Shown: positions 1 to 7,602 of the stretch, one piece after another
Layout of the letters: each line of letters opens with the position of its first letter
How positions within the stretch are numbered: position 1 is the stretch's first letter
Assembly: GCF_900155595.1 (NCBI RefSeq)
Contig: NZ_FTPB01000002.1
Coordinates: forward strand, 124,001-188,000
DNA: 64,000 nt
DNA from: Actinomyces mediterranea
GTDB taxonomy: Bacteria; Actinomycetota; Actinomycetes; Actinomycetales; Actinomycetaceae
Direction: 5' to 3'
Position numbers and translations under genes: made by a program
Notes under the pieces: generated by a model
Seen by the model: only the letters and a program-made list of their open reading frames with translations
The model's database searches: none
Told to the model about the DNA's origin: nothing

Positions 1-270
1 GAGTACGGCGACCACGGCGGCGAACCCGATCATGCCGGGTTTCCACAGGTCTCCCGAATCGAAAATCCATCCGGCGAGCACTAGGCCTCCCCACAGCCCG
101 GCCAGTCCCGTCAAGGTCGCCGACGCCGTCGACATCGTCATGCGATTCTTCAGCCCGCGGCGCACGGCGAGGCCGATGATCCACGCGATAAGAACGAGCA
201 CCTGTTGGATGAACACCATCCAAATCAGGTCTGGGCTGGCCGGGACAAAAGAGACGTCCGCTGTTTCCAC
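1..270 (-). CDS. Hypothetical membrane protein, 3' end outside window
   Basis: Ninety codons read from a GTG at 268-270 to the window edge with no stop. An AAAGGA ribosome site lies 6 nt upstream of the GTG. After a short polar start come three hydrophobic stretches (residues about 13-32, 45-65 and 75-90) separated by a basic loop, so it is a membrane protein. I do not recognise the family. It follows the CPBP protease gene on the same strand after a poorly coding stretch. Start choice is fairly secure; function is unknown. Confidence 0.6.
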   Translation of the reverse strand, partial: METADVSFVPASPDLIWMVFIQQVLVLIAWIIGLAVRRGLKNRMTMSTASATLTGLAGLWGGLVLAGWIFDSGDLWKPGMIGFAAVVAVL

Positions 271-713
271 AGGGTTCCTTTCGAGGGATTCTCGATGTAT
301 GTCGCTTTCAGTACATCATAGGAGTCTGTGGGAATCCTCAATGTTCGGCGCGGATTTCCTCGATACTCACACCACACCGGGTTCGCGCCGAATCGTCGAA
401 ACCGCGCCCGGACATCCACAGGGGCCGCACTGGCGCGGGACTTGTGGATATCGCGCAGAAGCGGGGCCAGCCGTTGCGTTCTTCGCGCGCCATGCAGGAC
501 GCTGTTGCGGGTGACCGCATCAACTACATCCTCGTGATCCCTAATGGCTTCGGCGAGCAGATGCAACAGTCCTTCGCGCCACGGATTGTCGCTTCTGAAA
601 GCATTGACCCGGTCGATGTCCCTCAGGTCGAAACGGCTGTGTCCTTCTCTTCGGCGAAGGGTACGTTCATGGACGCGCGGGTCAATGCTTTCCTCGATCA
701 GGTGAGCGACCAT
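225..713 (-). CDS. Doubtful hypothetical ORF
   Basis: A 162-codon reading frame begins 25 nt downstream of the CPBP stop and overlaps the start of the next membrane protein gene by 46 nt. Its composition (many Arg, scattered acidic residues) resembles translated noncoding high-GC DNA, and I see no family motif. It may be a decayed gene or not coding at all. It is listed because the 270-737 interval otherwise holds no gene. Confidence 0.2.
   Translation of the reverse strand: MVAHLIEESIDPRVHERTLRRREGHSRFDLRDIDRVNAFRSDNPWREGLLHLLAEAIRDHEDVVDAVTRNSVLHGARRTQRLAPLLRDIHKSRASAAPVDVRARFRRFGANPVWCEYRGNPRRTLRIPTDSYDVLKATYIENPSKGTLWKQRTSLLSRPAQT
295..316. promoter_or_regulatory. Imperfect inverted repeat upstream of the membrane protein
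   Basis: ATGTA and TACAT arms lie 12 nt apart, about 25 nt upstream of the GTG start at 270. On the minus strand a TTGAGG and a TATGAT box lie next to it with a short 15-nt spacer. The arms resemble PadR-family operators (ATGTAC with its inverted copy). This is inference from sequence symmetry only. Confidence 0.25.
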
Positions 714-737
714 CTGCCCGTGGGTGATTCGCCCGCC

Positions 738-1346
738 TCATGTCGGCAGAGTGAAGGCAGCCCCCAAGCCTACCGCTAGGTTGACCGTCGAATGCAGCAT
801 CCAGCTCGGAACGATCGAACCCCCCGCGCATCGCTCGTTGATCCATCCCATGATCCAGGCGTTCGCCGCGGTAATGACTCCGATCAGCGCGAGCCGGGTC
901 GGCGTAGCCGAGGACGCGAAGAATCCGACGTGGACGAGGCCGAAGACCAATGCCTGCACGACGTTGCCGATCGCGAATCCGAATCCGGCGATCAGCCGCT
1001 TGCCGAGAAACCCACGGAAGAAGATCTCCTCCGACAGACCCGTCTGAACGAGGGCGTGGAGTGTGACCGGCACGACCCCTGCCAAACCCATTCCTGCGAA
1101 GCGCGAAGCTGCCACGTCCTCGCCGAGCGATCGGAGCAGCATGATCGATGCTGTAGAAATCAGCACCCATGCCAGCACCGCAGCTACTGTCCGCCTCCTA
1201 TTCACCCGCCATCTCGGCATATGTAGTCCGATCCAGGTCGCGAAGTCGAGGCGCCCTCGCGCGGTGAACGCCCACCATGCAACCGGGAGCACGAGTACCA
1301 GCCCGAGCTGCACGAATGCGGACATGACAGCTGAGAGTACGTTCAT
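738..1346 (-). CDS. CPBP family intramembrane metalloprotease
   Basis: The 202-residue membrane protein carries the three CPBP (CAAX protease and bacteriocin processing) motifs. These are the EExxxR motif at E106-E107-R111, His139 within FGLVHVGF, and the last His within WMLHSTVN near residue 185, which together form the putative metal site. About six hydrophobic segments flank them. The ATG follows a GAGGAGG site by 5 nt. Family members cleave prenylated or membrane-embedded peptides or give self-immunity to bacteriocins; the substrate here cannot be told. It stands apart from the ABC operon upstream, behind a hairpin at 1410-1444. Confidence 0.85.
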   Translation of the reverse strand: MNVLSAVMSAFVQLGLVLVLPVAWWAFTARGRLDFATWIGLHMPRWRVNRRRTVAAVLAWVLISTASIMLLRSLGEDVAASRFAGMGLAGVVPVTLHALVQTGLSEEIFFRGFLGKRLIAGFGFAIGNVVQALVFGLVHVGFFASSATPTRLALIGVITAANAWIMGWINERCAGGSIVPSWMLHSTVNLAVGLGAAFTLPT

Positions 1347-1409
1347 TGCAACCTCCTCAGTGCCTCCTATCAGTATGACTCAACGGTCGGTTCCTCCTCA
1401 CCCGCGAGG

Positions 1410-1444
1410 GACCGCCCGCTGAGGATCATTCCCAGCAGGCGGCC
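1410..1444 (-). terminator. Imperfect hairpin after the YtrA-type ABC operon
   Basis: Twelve-base arms (GACCGCCCGCTG and CAGCAGGCGGCC, one mismatch and one G-T pair) enclose an 11-nt loop 40 nt beyond the permease stop. There is no clear T tract. It probably ends the ABC operon transcript. Confidence 0.4.
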
Positions 1445-1483
1445 CGCCTTGTCAGTCGGACAGCGTTCGGAGCGGACAGAGCC

Positions 1484-2302
1484 TCAGCGCAACGACAGAT
1501 GGCGGTTGAGCGAGCGAACGCCCCACCAGACAACGGCGATGGTCACGAGTGAAGTCGTCACGATCTGCCCCATGCCGATGAATGGTGTCGTATTGCTCCC
1601 CCCATTCATCGCTTCAATCAACTCTGGAAGCATGAATCCCCACGTGAATTCGCCCGTTGCCGTATCCAGGCCTCCGGGGAGCAGGAGCATTCCGAACAGA
1701 GCAGCGATCTGATTGGCGAGATAGAGCAAGACAAAACCGATGACGGGTGCTCCGAATCCCATATGGTTCCAGGTGCTCCTCGCGCCGATGCTCATGACGG
1801 CGGCGATCGAAAAGACACTGTTGGCGAGCTGCAGGAAGACGACAATAATAAGGAAGGCCTTCATCGTCACGGTCAGCGCACTCCAGGAGTCGATCATTGA
1901 CGATGCGATCTCGCCGGGGGGAAGCCCGTTCATCCAGGCGATCTGTACGGTTACGGCCAGAATCCCCCCAATGCTCATGAAGAGGCCGAAAAGGCCCGCC
2001 ATGTAGGCGAAGAGGGTCTTCGCCCAGAAGAGCTGTCCGCCCGTGACCGGGAGGGTGTGCGTGAAGTATCCGGCGTCGCAGTGCATGGTCTTCCAATATA
2101 TGCCGGCCACCAGGATGAGAATCGCAAGGGGGATCGCGACGGCTGTCACAGCGGTGGTGAGCATGAGCAGTCCCGAGACGTAGGGGATCTTGAGGGCGGA
2201 CAGCCCCAGGCTCACGGCGATGATGAGCGCTCCGATTCCGGCGATGATGCCGATCTTCGGAGCGAGCGTGCGCACTTCGTGCGCGAAGAGTGTGGTGAAC
2301 AT
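1484..2302 (-). CDS. ABC transporter permease (YtrA-type operon)
   Basis: 272 residues with about six membrane helices: one at 17-36, others near 45-70, 100-125, 145-170, 180-205 and 240-262. Its ATG overlaps the ATPase stop by one base (TGATG), so the two are translationally coupled. It is the membrane half of a GntR-ATPase-permease cassette. In Firmicutes and Actinobacteria such cassettes respond to cell-envelope antibiotics, but the substrate is not visible here. No extracellular sensing domain is seen. Sequence similarity is weak, so the call rests on hydropathy and context. Confidence 0.75.
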   Translation of the reverse strand: MFTTLFAHEVRTLAPKIGIIAGIGALIIAVSLGLSALKIPYVSGLLMLTTAVTAVAIPLAILILVAGIYWKTMHCDAGYFTHTLPVTGGQLFWAKTLFAYMAGLFGLFMSIGGILAVTVQIAWMNGLPPGEIASSMIDSWSALTVTMKAFLIIVVFLQLANSVFSIAAVMSIGARSTWNHMGFGAPVIGFVLLYLANQIAALFGMLLLPGGLDTATGEFTWGFMLPELIEAMNGGSNTTPFIGMGQIVTTSLVTIAVVWWGVRSLNRHLSLR

Positions 2303-3006
2303 CAGCGGTACTCCTTCCTGAACAGCGCGTCGAGCGACATGCCGTACTCATCGCGTAGTTCGTCAACGGGGCCGGCGCGGTGCAGTCGACCGTCTTTGAG
2401 CATGACGACCTCGTCGAGGATGGACTCGACGTCGGAGATGAGGTGGGTGGAGATGAACATGAGGGCGTCCTCGTCGAAGTCGCGGAGGATGCCCTCGAGG
2501 ATGATGTCGCGCGCAGCGGGGTCGACCCCCGAGATCGGCTCATCAAGCAGGTACGCCTGCGCTTTGCGCGCCATGGTGAGGGACACCTGCAGCTTCTCGC
2601 CCATTCCCTTCGACATCTCTTTGAGTTTGCGGTCGAGGGGGAGGTCGAAGAAGCGAATGGACGCCATCGCCTTGTCGGCGTCGAAGTCGTCGAAGAACTT
2701 GGCGTATAGGTCGACGGCTGCAACGGGTGTGAGAGCGGGATCGAGGAAGTCCGCGGAGGGGAGGAATGCCACGCGCTCCTTGGTGTAGGCTCCGGGAGCC
2801 TCGCCATCAATAGTGACGGTGCCACTCCAGTCGGCGAGGACTCCTGCGAGGATCTTCAGCAGGGTCGTCTTTCCGCATCCATTGGGCCCGACGAGGCCGA
2901 TGATGCGCCCGAGATGCAGGTCGATGCTGAGATCGACGAGGGCGGGGCTCCCTCGATAGGCCTTCGTCAGATGGTCGACGTGGATGATGGGTGCTGATGG
3001 TGTCAT
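2302..3006 (-). CDS. ABC transporter ATP-binding protein (YtrB-like)
   Basis: 234 residues. Walker A is GPNGCGKTT, Walker B is LLDEPISGVD, and there is an H-loop in STHLISD. The ABC signature is degenerate (SKGMGEK in place of LSGGQ), as is common in YtrB-like ATPases. I chose the ATG at 3004-3006, preceded by AGGAGGACACAGACA, over an in-frame start 36 nt upstream because it has the ribosome site and overlaps the regulator stop as ATGA. It powers the downstream permease. Confidence 0.88.
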   Translation of the reverse strand: MTPSAPIIHVDHLTKAYRGSPALVDLSIDLHLGRIIGLVGPNGCGKTTLLKILAGVLADWSGTVTIDGEAPGAYTKERVAFLPSADFLDPALTPVAAVDLYAKFFDDFDADKAMASIRFFDLPLDRKLKEMSKGMGEKLQVSLTMARKAQAYLLDEPISGVDPAARDIILEGILRDFDEDALMFISTHLISDVESILDEVVMLKDGRLHRAGPVDELRDEYGMSLDALFRKEYR

Positions 3007-3386
3007 TGTCTGTGTCCTCCTTCTGGGGAGTTGGCGTTCCACCGCGCGTTCAAGAGGCTGACGGCTTCGTCGCGCGCGAGGCCGAGTTGACGGACGGTGG
3101 CGACGTGGGAGTCGGTGGCCCGGGTTGCGAATTCCACTCGCGCTTCGGCGATCGTCTCAGTGTCGGTGGTGACGAAGCGTCCCTGGGCTCGCTCTGCGAC
3201 GGTGAGTCCGTCGGCGTCGAGCTGGCTGAGGGCGCGTTGGACGGTATTGGGGTTGACTCCGGCGTCAATGGCGAGTTCGCGGACACTGGGAATCTTCGAG
3301 GCCGGAGCCCACTGGCCTGACACGATCTTCTGACCGAAGGTCTCGACCAGTTGGATCCAGATGGGGCGCGTATCGTCGAAGTTCAT
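3003..3386 (-). CDS. GntR family transcriptional regulator, YtrA subfamily
   Basis: 127 residues: a winged helix (about 10-75, with IPSVRELAIDAGVNPNTVQR as recognition region) and a short C-terminal tail rather than a large effector domain, which defines the YtrA subfamily. It heads the ABC operon and overlaps the ATPase start by 4 nt. A GGAGGAG site precedes the ATG. It probably represses its own operon through the palindrome at 3403-3422. Confidence 0.88.
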   Translation of the reverse strand: MNFDDTRPIWIQLVETFGQKIVSGQWAPASKIPSVRELAIDAGVNPNTVQRALSQLDADGLTVAERAQGRFVTTDTETIAEARVEFATRATDSHVATVRQLGLARDEAVSLLNARWNANSPEGGHRQ

Positions 3387-3402
3387 ACTCCTCCTCTCTG
3401 TC

Positions 3403-3422
3403 TTACTGTATTAAGACAGTAA
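3403..3422. promoter_or_regulatory. Palindromic operator for the GntR/YtrA regulator
   Basis: Perfect 7-bp arms TTACTGT and ACAGTAA are separated by 6 nt, 17 nt upstream of the regulator ATG. Related half-sites (TACTGT, CTGT..ACAG) continue to about 3465. On the minus strand a TTGACA box upstream fits a promoter whose start region overlaps the palindrome, so binding would block transcription. Autoregulation is inferred. Confidence 0.6.
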
Positions 3423-3513
3423 TACTGTAGCGCTCCGTCAACGACTGTGTCAAACAGTTAATACAGATGGAATGCGCCTCGCGGTCAATCAGTCGAGGGG
3501 GCACCACATACGA

Positions 3514-3549
3514 GCGCCCCGGCTGCGGATTGTTCCGCAGCCGGGGCGC
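3514..3549 (-). terminator. Strong hairpin after glgP
   Basis: A perfect 16-bp stem (GCGCCCCGGCTGCGGA and its complement) with a 4-nt loop lies 18 nt past the glgP stop. T residues after it are few. It should separate glgP from the divergently read promoter region of the GntR operon, where the two transcripts converge head to tail. Confidence 0.8.
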
Positions 3550-3566
3550 ACTTGTATAGTCGCAGG

Positions 3567-5933
3567 TCAGCCGATCGGGGTCCCCTCCAGCTTCCACACC
3601 TCGTCGGCGTAGTCCCTGATCGTGCGATCGGAGGAGAATCGGCCGGAACGGGTGATATTGATCCACGTCTTGCGGGCCCAGGCGCGCTCGTCACGGTAGT
3701 CCACCGCCATGCGGTCCTTCACCTCGCGGTAGGCCGCGAAGTCACCGAGGACGTAGTACACGTCGGCGGGCTCGTATCCCGCTTCGAGGAGCGACCAGCG
3801 CAGATCGTGGAACCAGCCCGAGCCGCAGTCGTCGAGAGTGCCGTCCACCAGCGCGTCGAGGACCCGCTTGAGGCCCGGAACGTTCTCGTAATGCCAACGC
3901 GGATCGTAGGTGAGGCGCAGTTCGGGCAACTCATCCTCGGTGGCACCGAAGATGTACGCGTTCTCGTCGCCGACGGCGTCGAGGATCTCCACATTCGCAC
4001 CGTCCAGGGTGCCCAGAGTCAGCGCCCCGTTCATCATGAACTTCATATTCGACGTGCCCGACGCTTCCTTACCGGCGGTGGAGATCTGCTCGGAGATGTC
4101 GGCTGCGGGGATGATGTGCTCGGCGGGTGAGACGTTGTAGTTGTGGATGAAGACGACCTTCATCCGACCGTTGATGTCGGGATCGGAGTTCACAAGGCCC
4201 CCGATCGCGTTGATGAGCTTGATGATGCCCTTGGCGCGGATGTAGCCCGGCGCCGCCTTCGCCCCGAAAATGAAGACGCGCTTCGGGATGTCCAGGCCCG
4301 GGTCCTCCTTGAGGCGGAAGTACAGATCGAGGACGTAGAAGGCGTTGAGCAACTGTCGTTTGTACTCGTGGAGGCGCTTGATCTGAACGTCGAAGACCGC
4401 ATCCGGATCAATGTCGACGCCTTCACGCTCCTTCACCCATGCGGCGAAGTCGACCTTGTTTGCATGCTTGATGCGGGCGAGGGAGTCGAGGACGTCATCC
4501 GTTGCCGCGTCCGTGTACGAGCCGAGGACGGACAGATCGGTGACCCACTCATCGGAGCCGGTGACCTCGTCGAGGAGGGCGGCCAGACGCGGATTGCACT
4601 GCTTGAGCCAGCGGCGCGGCGTCACGCCGTTCGTCTTGTTGTTGAAGCGCTCGGGCCAGATGGCGTGCCACTCCTTGAGGGTCTCGCGCTTGATGATCTC
4701 CGTGTGGAGGGCTGCGACGCCGTTGATGGAGAAGGAGGCGTAGCAGGCGATCCACGCCATGCGCACGGTGTTGCCGTCGATGGGCGCCATGTAGTTGATG
4801 GTGTCCGGGGCGATGCCGCGCTCCGCCATGTCAATGCGGAAGCGGCGATCGATCTCGCGGACGATCTCAGCGATGCGGGGGAAGAGACGGTCGAAGATCG
4901 TCATCTCCCACTTCTCGAGGGCCTCGGCGAGGACGGTGTGGTTCGTGTAAGCGAATGTCGTGGAGACGACCTCCCACGCCTCGTCCCACCCCATCGAGTG
5001 CTCATCCATGAGCAGTCGCATGAGTTCGGGGATCGCGAGCACCGGGTGGGTGTCGTTGAGCTGGATGGCGTTGAAGGCGGCGAAATCGGACAGGTCCTCA
5101 CCGTGTTCGGCGACGTAGGTGTCGATGATGGCCTGCAGGGAGGCGGAGCAGAAGAAGTACTGCTGGCGCACGCGCAGGACCTTGCCCTCGAAGGTCGTGT
5201 CATTGGGGTAAAGGACGCGCGAGATGTCGTTGGTGCGCTCGCGGTCGACGATGGCGTCGGTGAAGCGCTGCGAATTGAAGGCGTCGTAGTCGAACTCTTC
5301 GAGGGGCTCTGCCCTCCACAGGCGCAAGGTGTTGACGTTCTTGGTGCCGTAACCGGTGATGGGCATGTCGTAGGGGACGGCGCGGACGGTGAGATCGGCG
5401 TAGGAGACGATGCGCGATTCTTCTTCGCGGCGGATGACGAAGGGGTATCCCTCCTCCATCCAAGGGTCGGGGTGCTCGGTCTGGAATCCGTTGTCGAAGA
5501 GCTGCTTGAAGAGTCCGTAGCGGTAGAGGATTCCGTAGCCGGTGACCGGCAGGTCGAGGGTGGTACACGAATCGAGGAAGCATGCGGCGAGTCGTCCGAG
5601 GCCGCCGTTGCCAAGCGCCGCATCGGGCTCTTCTTCGAGGACGACGCTGAGGTCCTGACCGTATTCGGCGAGGGCGGAGCGCGCCTCATCAACGAGGCCG
5701 AGATTGGAGAGGTTGTTGAGGAGGGCGCGGCCCATGAGGAACTCCGCGGAGAAATAGTGCTCCTGGCGCCCCTTCGCGTAGGTCCGGGTCGTGTCGGCCC
5801 AGCGGTCGGCGATCTGGTCGATGACGGCTGCGGACAGGCCCTGCCACAGCTCCATCGTCGTGGACTGCGCAACGGGGCGGCCCGAGGTTGCGCGTACGTG
5901 GGTCGCCAGTGTCCCGTGGAGGTTCTGTGTCAT
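3567..5933 (-). CDS. glgP: Glycogen/maltodextrin phosphorylase
   Basis: 788 residues, the usual length of bacterial alpha-glucan phosphorylases (EC 2.4.1.1). It releases glucose-1-phosphate from the non-reducing ends of alpha-1,4-glucans in the cytoplasm. Visible signatures are GNGGLGRLAACFLDS near residue 108 and the pyridoxal-phosphate region EASGTSNMKFMMNGA, with the Schiff-base lysine at K631. GGGAG precedes the ATG. It stands alone with its own terminator. Together with the amylase and TreC elsewhere in the window it supports glucan use. GlgP and MalP cannot be separated by sequence alone. Confidence 0.95.
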   Translation of the reverse strand: MTQNLHGTLATHVRATSGRPVAQSTTMELWQGLSAAVIDQIADRWADTTRTYAKGRQEHYFSAEFLMGRALLNNLSNLGLVDEARSALAEYGQDLSVVLEEEPDAALGNGGLGRLAACFLDSCTTLDLPVTGYGILYRYGLFKQLFDNGFQTEHPDPWMEEGYPFVIRREEESRIVSYADLTVRAVPYDMPITGYGTKNVNTLRLWRAEPLEEFDYDAFNSQRFTDAIVDRERTNDISRVLYPNDTTFEGKVLRVRQQYFFCSASLQAIIDTYVAEHGEDLSDFAAFNAIQLNDTHPVLAIPELMRLLMDEHSMGWDEAWEVVSTTFAYTNHTVLAEALEKWEMTIFDRLFPRIAEIVREIDRRFRIDMAERGIAPDTINYMAPIDGNTVRMAWIACYASFSINGVAALHTEIIKRETLKEWHAIWPERFNNKTNGVTPRRWLKQCNPRLAALLDEVTGSDEWVTDLSVLGSYTDAATDDVLDSLARIKHANKVDFAAWVKEREGVDIDPDAVFDVQIKRLHEYKRQLLNAFYVLDLYFRLKEDPGLDIPKRVFIFGAKAAPGYIRAKGIIKLINAIGGLVNSDPDINGRMKVVFIHNYNVSPAEHIIPAADISEQISTAGKEASGTSNMKFMMNGALTLGTLDGANVEILDAVGDENAYIFGATEDELPELRLTYDPRWHYENVPGLKRVLDALVDGTLDDCGSGWFHDLRWSLLEAGYEPADVYYVLGDFAAYREVKDRMAVDYRDERAWARKTWINITRSGRFSSDRTIRDYADEVWKLEGTPIG

Positions 5934-6018
5934 TGGATACTCCCGATGTTCAACAGTATTACGTGGTTGGCTCGCCGGTTGCGGGCTCCTCGTTCAGTGC
6001 ACACAATAGCGCCTCGTC

Positions 6019-6028
6019 GGAACGTTCC
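6019..6028. promoter_or_regulatory. Possible glgP operator (GGAACGTTCC)
   Basis: A perfect 10-bp palindrome lies about 85 nt upstream of the glgP ATG, in the 100-nt gap after the MarC gene. LacI-family sugar regulators bind such short centrally symmetric sites. No independent support. Confidence 0.25.
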
Positions 6029-6034
6029 CGATAA

Positions 6035-6676
6035 TTATCCGTTGATCTGCGCTGATGCGATGAATTCGAAGATTCCGCCCATCACCAATTGCGTGGCGAT
6101 CGCTGCGAGTAATAGACCGGAGATCTTCGTCAGCAGCATGATGCCGCCCGTGCCGAGGAGCTTCGACAGCAGCAGTGAGAACCTCATCGTCAGATACATG
6201 ACGAGATGGGCGAGGACGACCGCCGCAATGACCGCGACCCATCCTCCGAGAGACGAGCTCGCCTGAGACACCGACACCATGACCGCGACGATCGCGCCCG
6301 GTCCCGCCAGCAGCGGAGTCCCCAATGGAACGAGGGCGACGTTGACCTTCTCATCGCCGGTATCGGGTTTGGCAGAGTCCTGCCCCATCAGCAACTCCAT
6401 GGCGACGAGGAACAGCAGCACCCCGCCCGATAACTGCAGGGCCTCGATGGAGATCTGCAGGAACTTGAGGATCTGTTGCCCCAGCACCGCGAAGACGACG
6501 ATGACGCCGAAGGAAACGAGCGTCGCTTGAAGCGCCGCCTTCTTCTGCCCCGCCGCCGTGTACCTGCCGGTGAGGGCGAGGAACACGGGGATTGTGCCCG
6601 GAGGATCCATAATGACGACGAGGGTCGCGAAAGCAGTCCCGAAGAGGGTCCAGTCGAAAAGGGTGGCCGGATTCAC
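6035..6676 (-). CDS. MarC family integral membrane protein
   Basis: 213 residues with six predicted membrane helices and the family hallmark MDPPGTIPVFLALT near the N-terminus (helix 1-2 region). MarC/YhcE proteins have no established transport activity. The start is GTG at 6674-6676, overlapping the PHP gene stop (GTGA), so translation is probably coupled. The PHP-MarC pairing is a common arrangement in Actinobacteria as I recall; no functional link is shown here. Confidence 0.9.
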   Translation of the reverse strand: MNPATLFDWTLFGTAFATLVVIMDPPGTIPVFLALTGRYTAAGQKKAALQATLVSFGVIVVFAVLGQQILKFLQISIEALQLSGGVLLFLVAMELLMGQDSAKPDTGDEKVNVALVPLGTPLLAGPGAIVAVMVSVSQASSSLGGWVAVIAAVVLAHLVMYLTMRFSLLLSKLLGTGGIMLLTKISGLLLAAIATQLVMGGIFEFIASAQING

Positions 6677-7518
6677 GGGTGGACGACCTCCTTCGCACCT
6701 CGTGCAATGATCTCGTCGATGATGACAGGATCGGAAAGGTTCTCGCCGATCCGGTTCGGTTTGCCGCGCCCGTGATAGTCCGATGAGCCCAAGATCGCCA
6801 GGTCGAGGCGCGCCGCGAGCGCGTCGACCGCGCGCCGATCCCCCGCTTCATGATCGCGATGATCGCGTTCGATCCCGAACAGGCCCGCGTCCTTCATATC
6901 GGCGATGACCTGATCGGGAAGGAGGTGCTGGCGTTGACGGGCCTTAGGATGGGCGAGGACGGGCACGCCCCCCGCGTCGAGGACCAGGCCGACAGCATCG
7001 ACGGGGTCGGGCGCCCAGTGGTGGACATAGTAGGGGCCGGAGGGGTGGAGCACGGAGGCGAAGGCCTCTTCCCGCTTCTCGAAGCACCCTGCGGCGACGA
7101 GGGCGTCTGCGATGTGCGGCCGTCCGATCGGGCCTCCCTGCGGTGCGCGGACGAGGACATCCTCCCAGGTGATCGGGTAGTCCTCACTGAGGAGCTCGGT
7201 GATGGCCTGAGCGCGGGTCTCGCGCGATCGACGCGCGCGTTCGAAACACTCGAGGAGCGGTGCGTTCGTCGGATCGGGCAGGTAGGCGAGCAGGTGGACG
7301 GTGATGCGATCAGCTGCGCATGATATCTCAACGCCCCGCAGCAGTGCGACGCCGCTCGACGGAACCTCGGCTGCGGCCTCGTCCCATCCGGCGAAGGTGT
7401 CGTGGTCGGTCAATCCGACCATGTCGAGTCCCGCTCCCGACGCCACGCGGAGCAGCTGTGCGGGGCTGTCAGTGCCGTCGGAGCAAGTCGAGTGCGTATG
7501 CGGATCGATTCGGAGCAT
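6673..7518 (-). CDS. PHP domain metal-dependent phosphoesterase
   Basis: 281 residues from the ATG at 7516-7518. The metal ligands of the polymerase-and-histidinol-phosphatase fold are visible: DPHTHSTCSDG at the start, GLTDHDTFAGW, the central EISC, and the C-terminal GSSDYHG. Relatives include 3',5'-nucleoside bisphosphate phosphatase (RnmA/YciV type) and 5'-3' exonucleases acting on RNA ends. An in-frame GTG 36 nt upstream would add a low-complexity leader before the HxH motif, so I prefer the internal ATG although its ribosome site is weak. Confidence 0.88.
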   Translation of the reverse strand: MLRIDPHTHSTCSDGTDSPAQLLRVASGAGLDMVGLTDHDTFAGWDEAAAEVPSSGVALLRGVEISCAADRITVHLLAYLPDPTNAPLLECFERARRSRETRAQAITELLSEDYPITWEDVLVRAPQGGPIGRPHIADALVAAGCFEKREEAFASVLHPSGPYYVHHWAPDPVDAVGLVLDAGGVPVLAHPKARQRQHLLPDQVIADMKDAGLFGIERDHRDHEAGDRRAVDALAARLDLAILGSSDYHGRGKPNRIGENLSDPVIIDEIIARGAKEVVHP

Positions 7519-7602
7519 GACCGAAGGGTATCCGCCCTCGTCCGATCCCCACAATCGATGCGCCAGCGCGGGGAGATGTCTACTGAGGTCGCAGCTAGTG
7601 AC

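Noticed and set aside
4143-6266. 707-codon open frame antisense to glgP
   Set aside because: It is complementary to the well-supported glgP and marC genes; its Val/Glu/Asp-rich product is the usual mirror of high-GC coding DNA.
7402-7602. Upstream extension of the aminopeptidase P frame
   Set aside because: It is antisense to the start of the PHP gene, has no ribosome site, and the first residues do not resemble the family.
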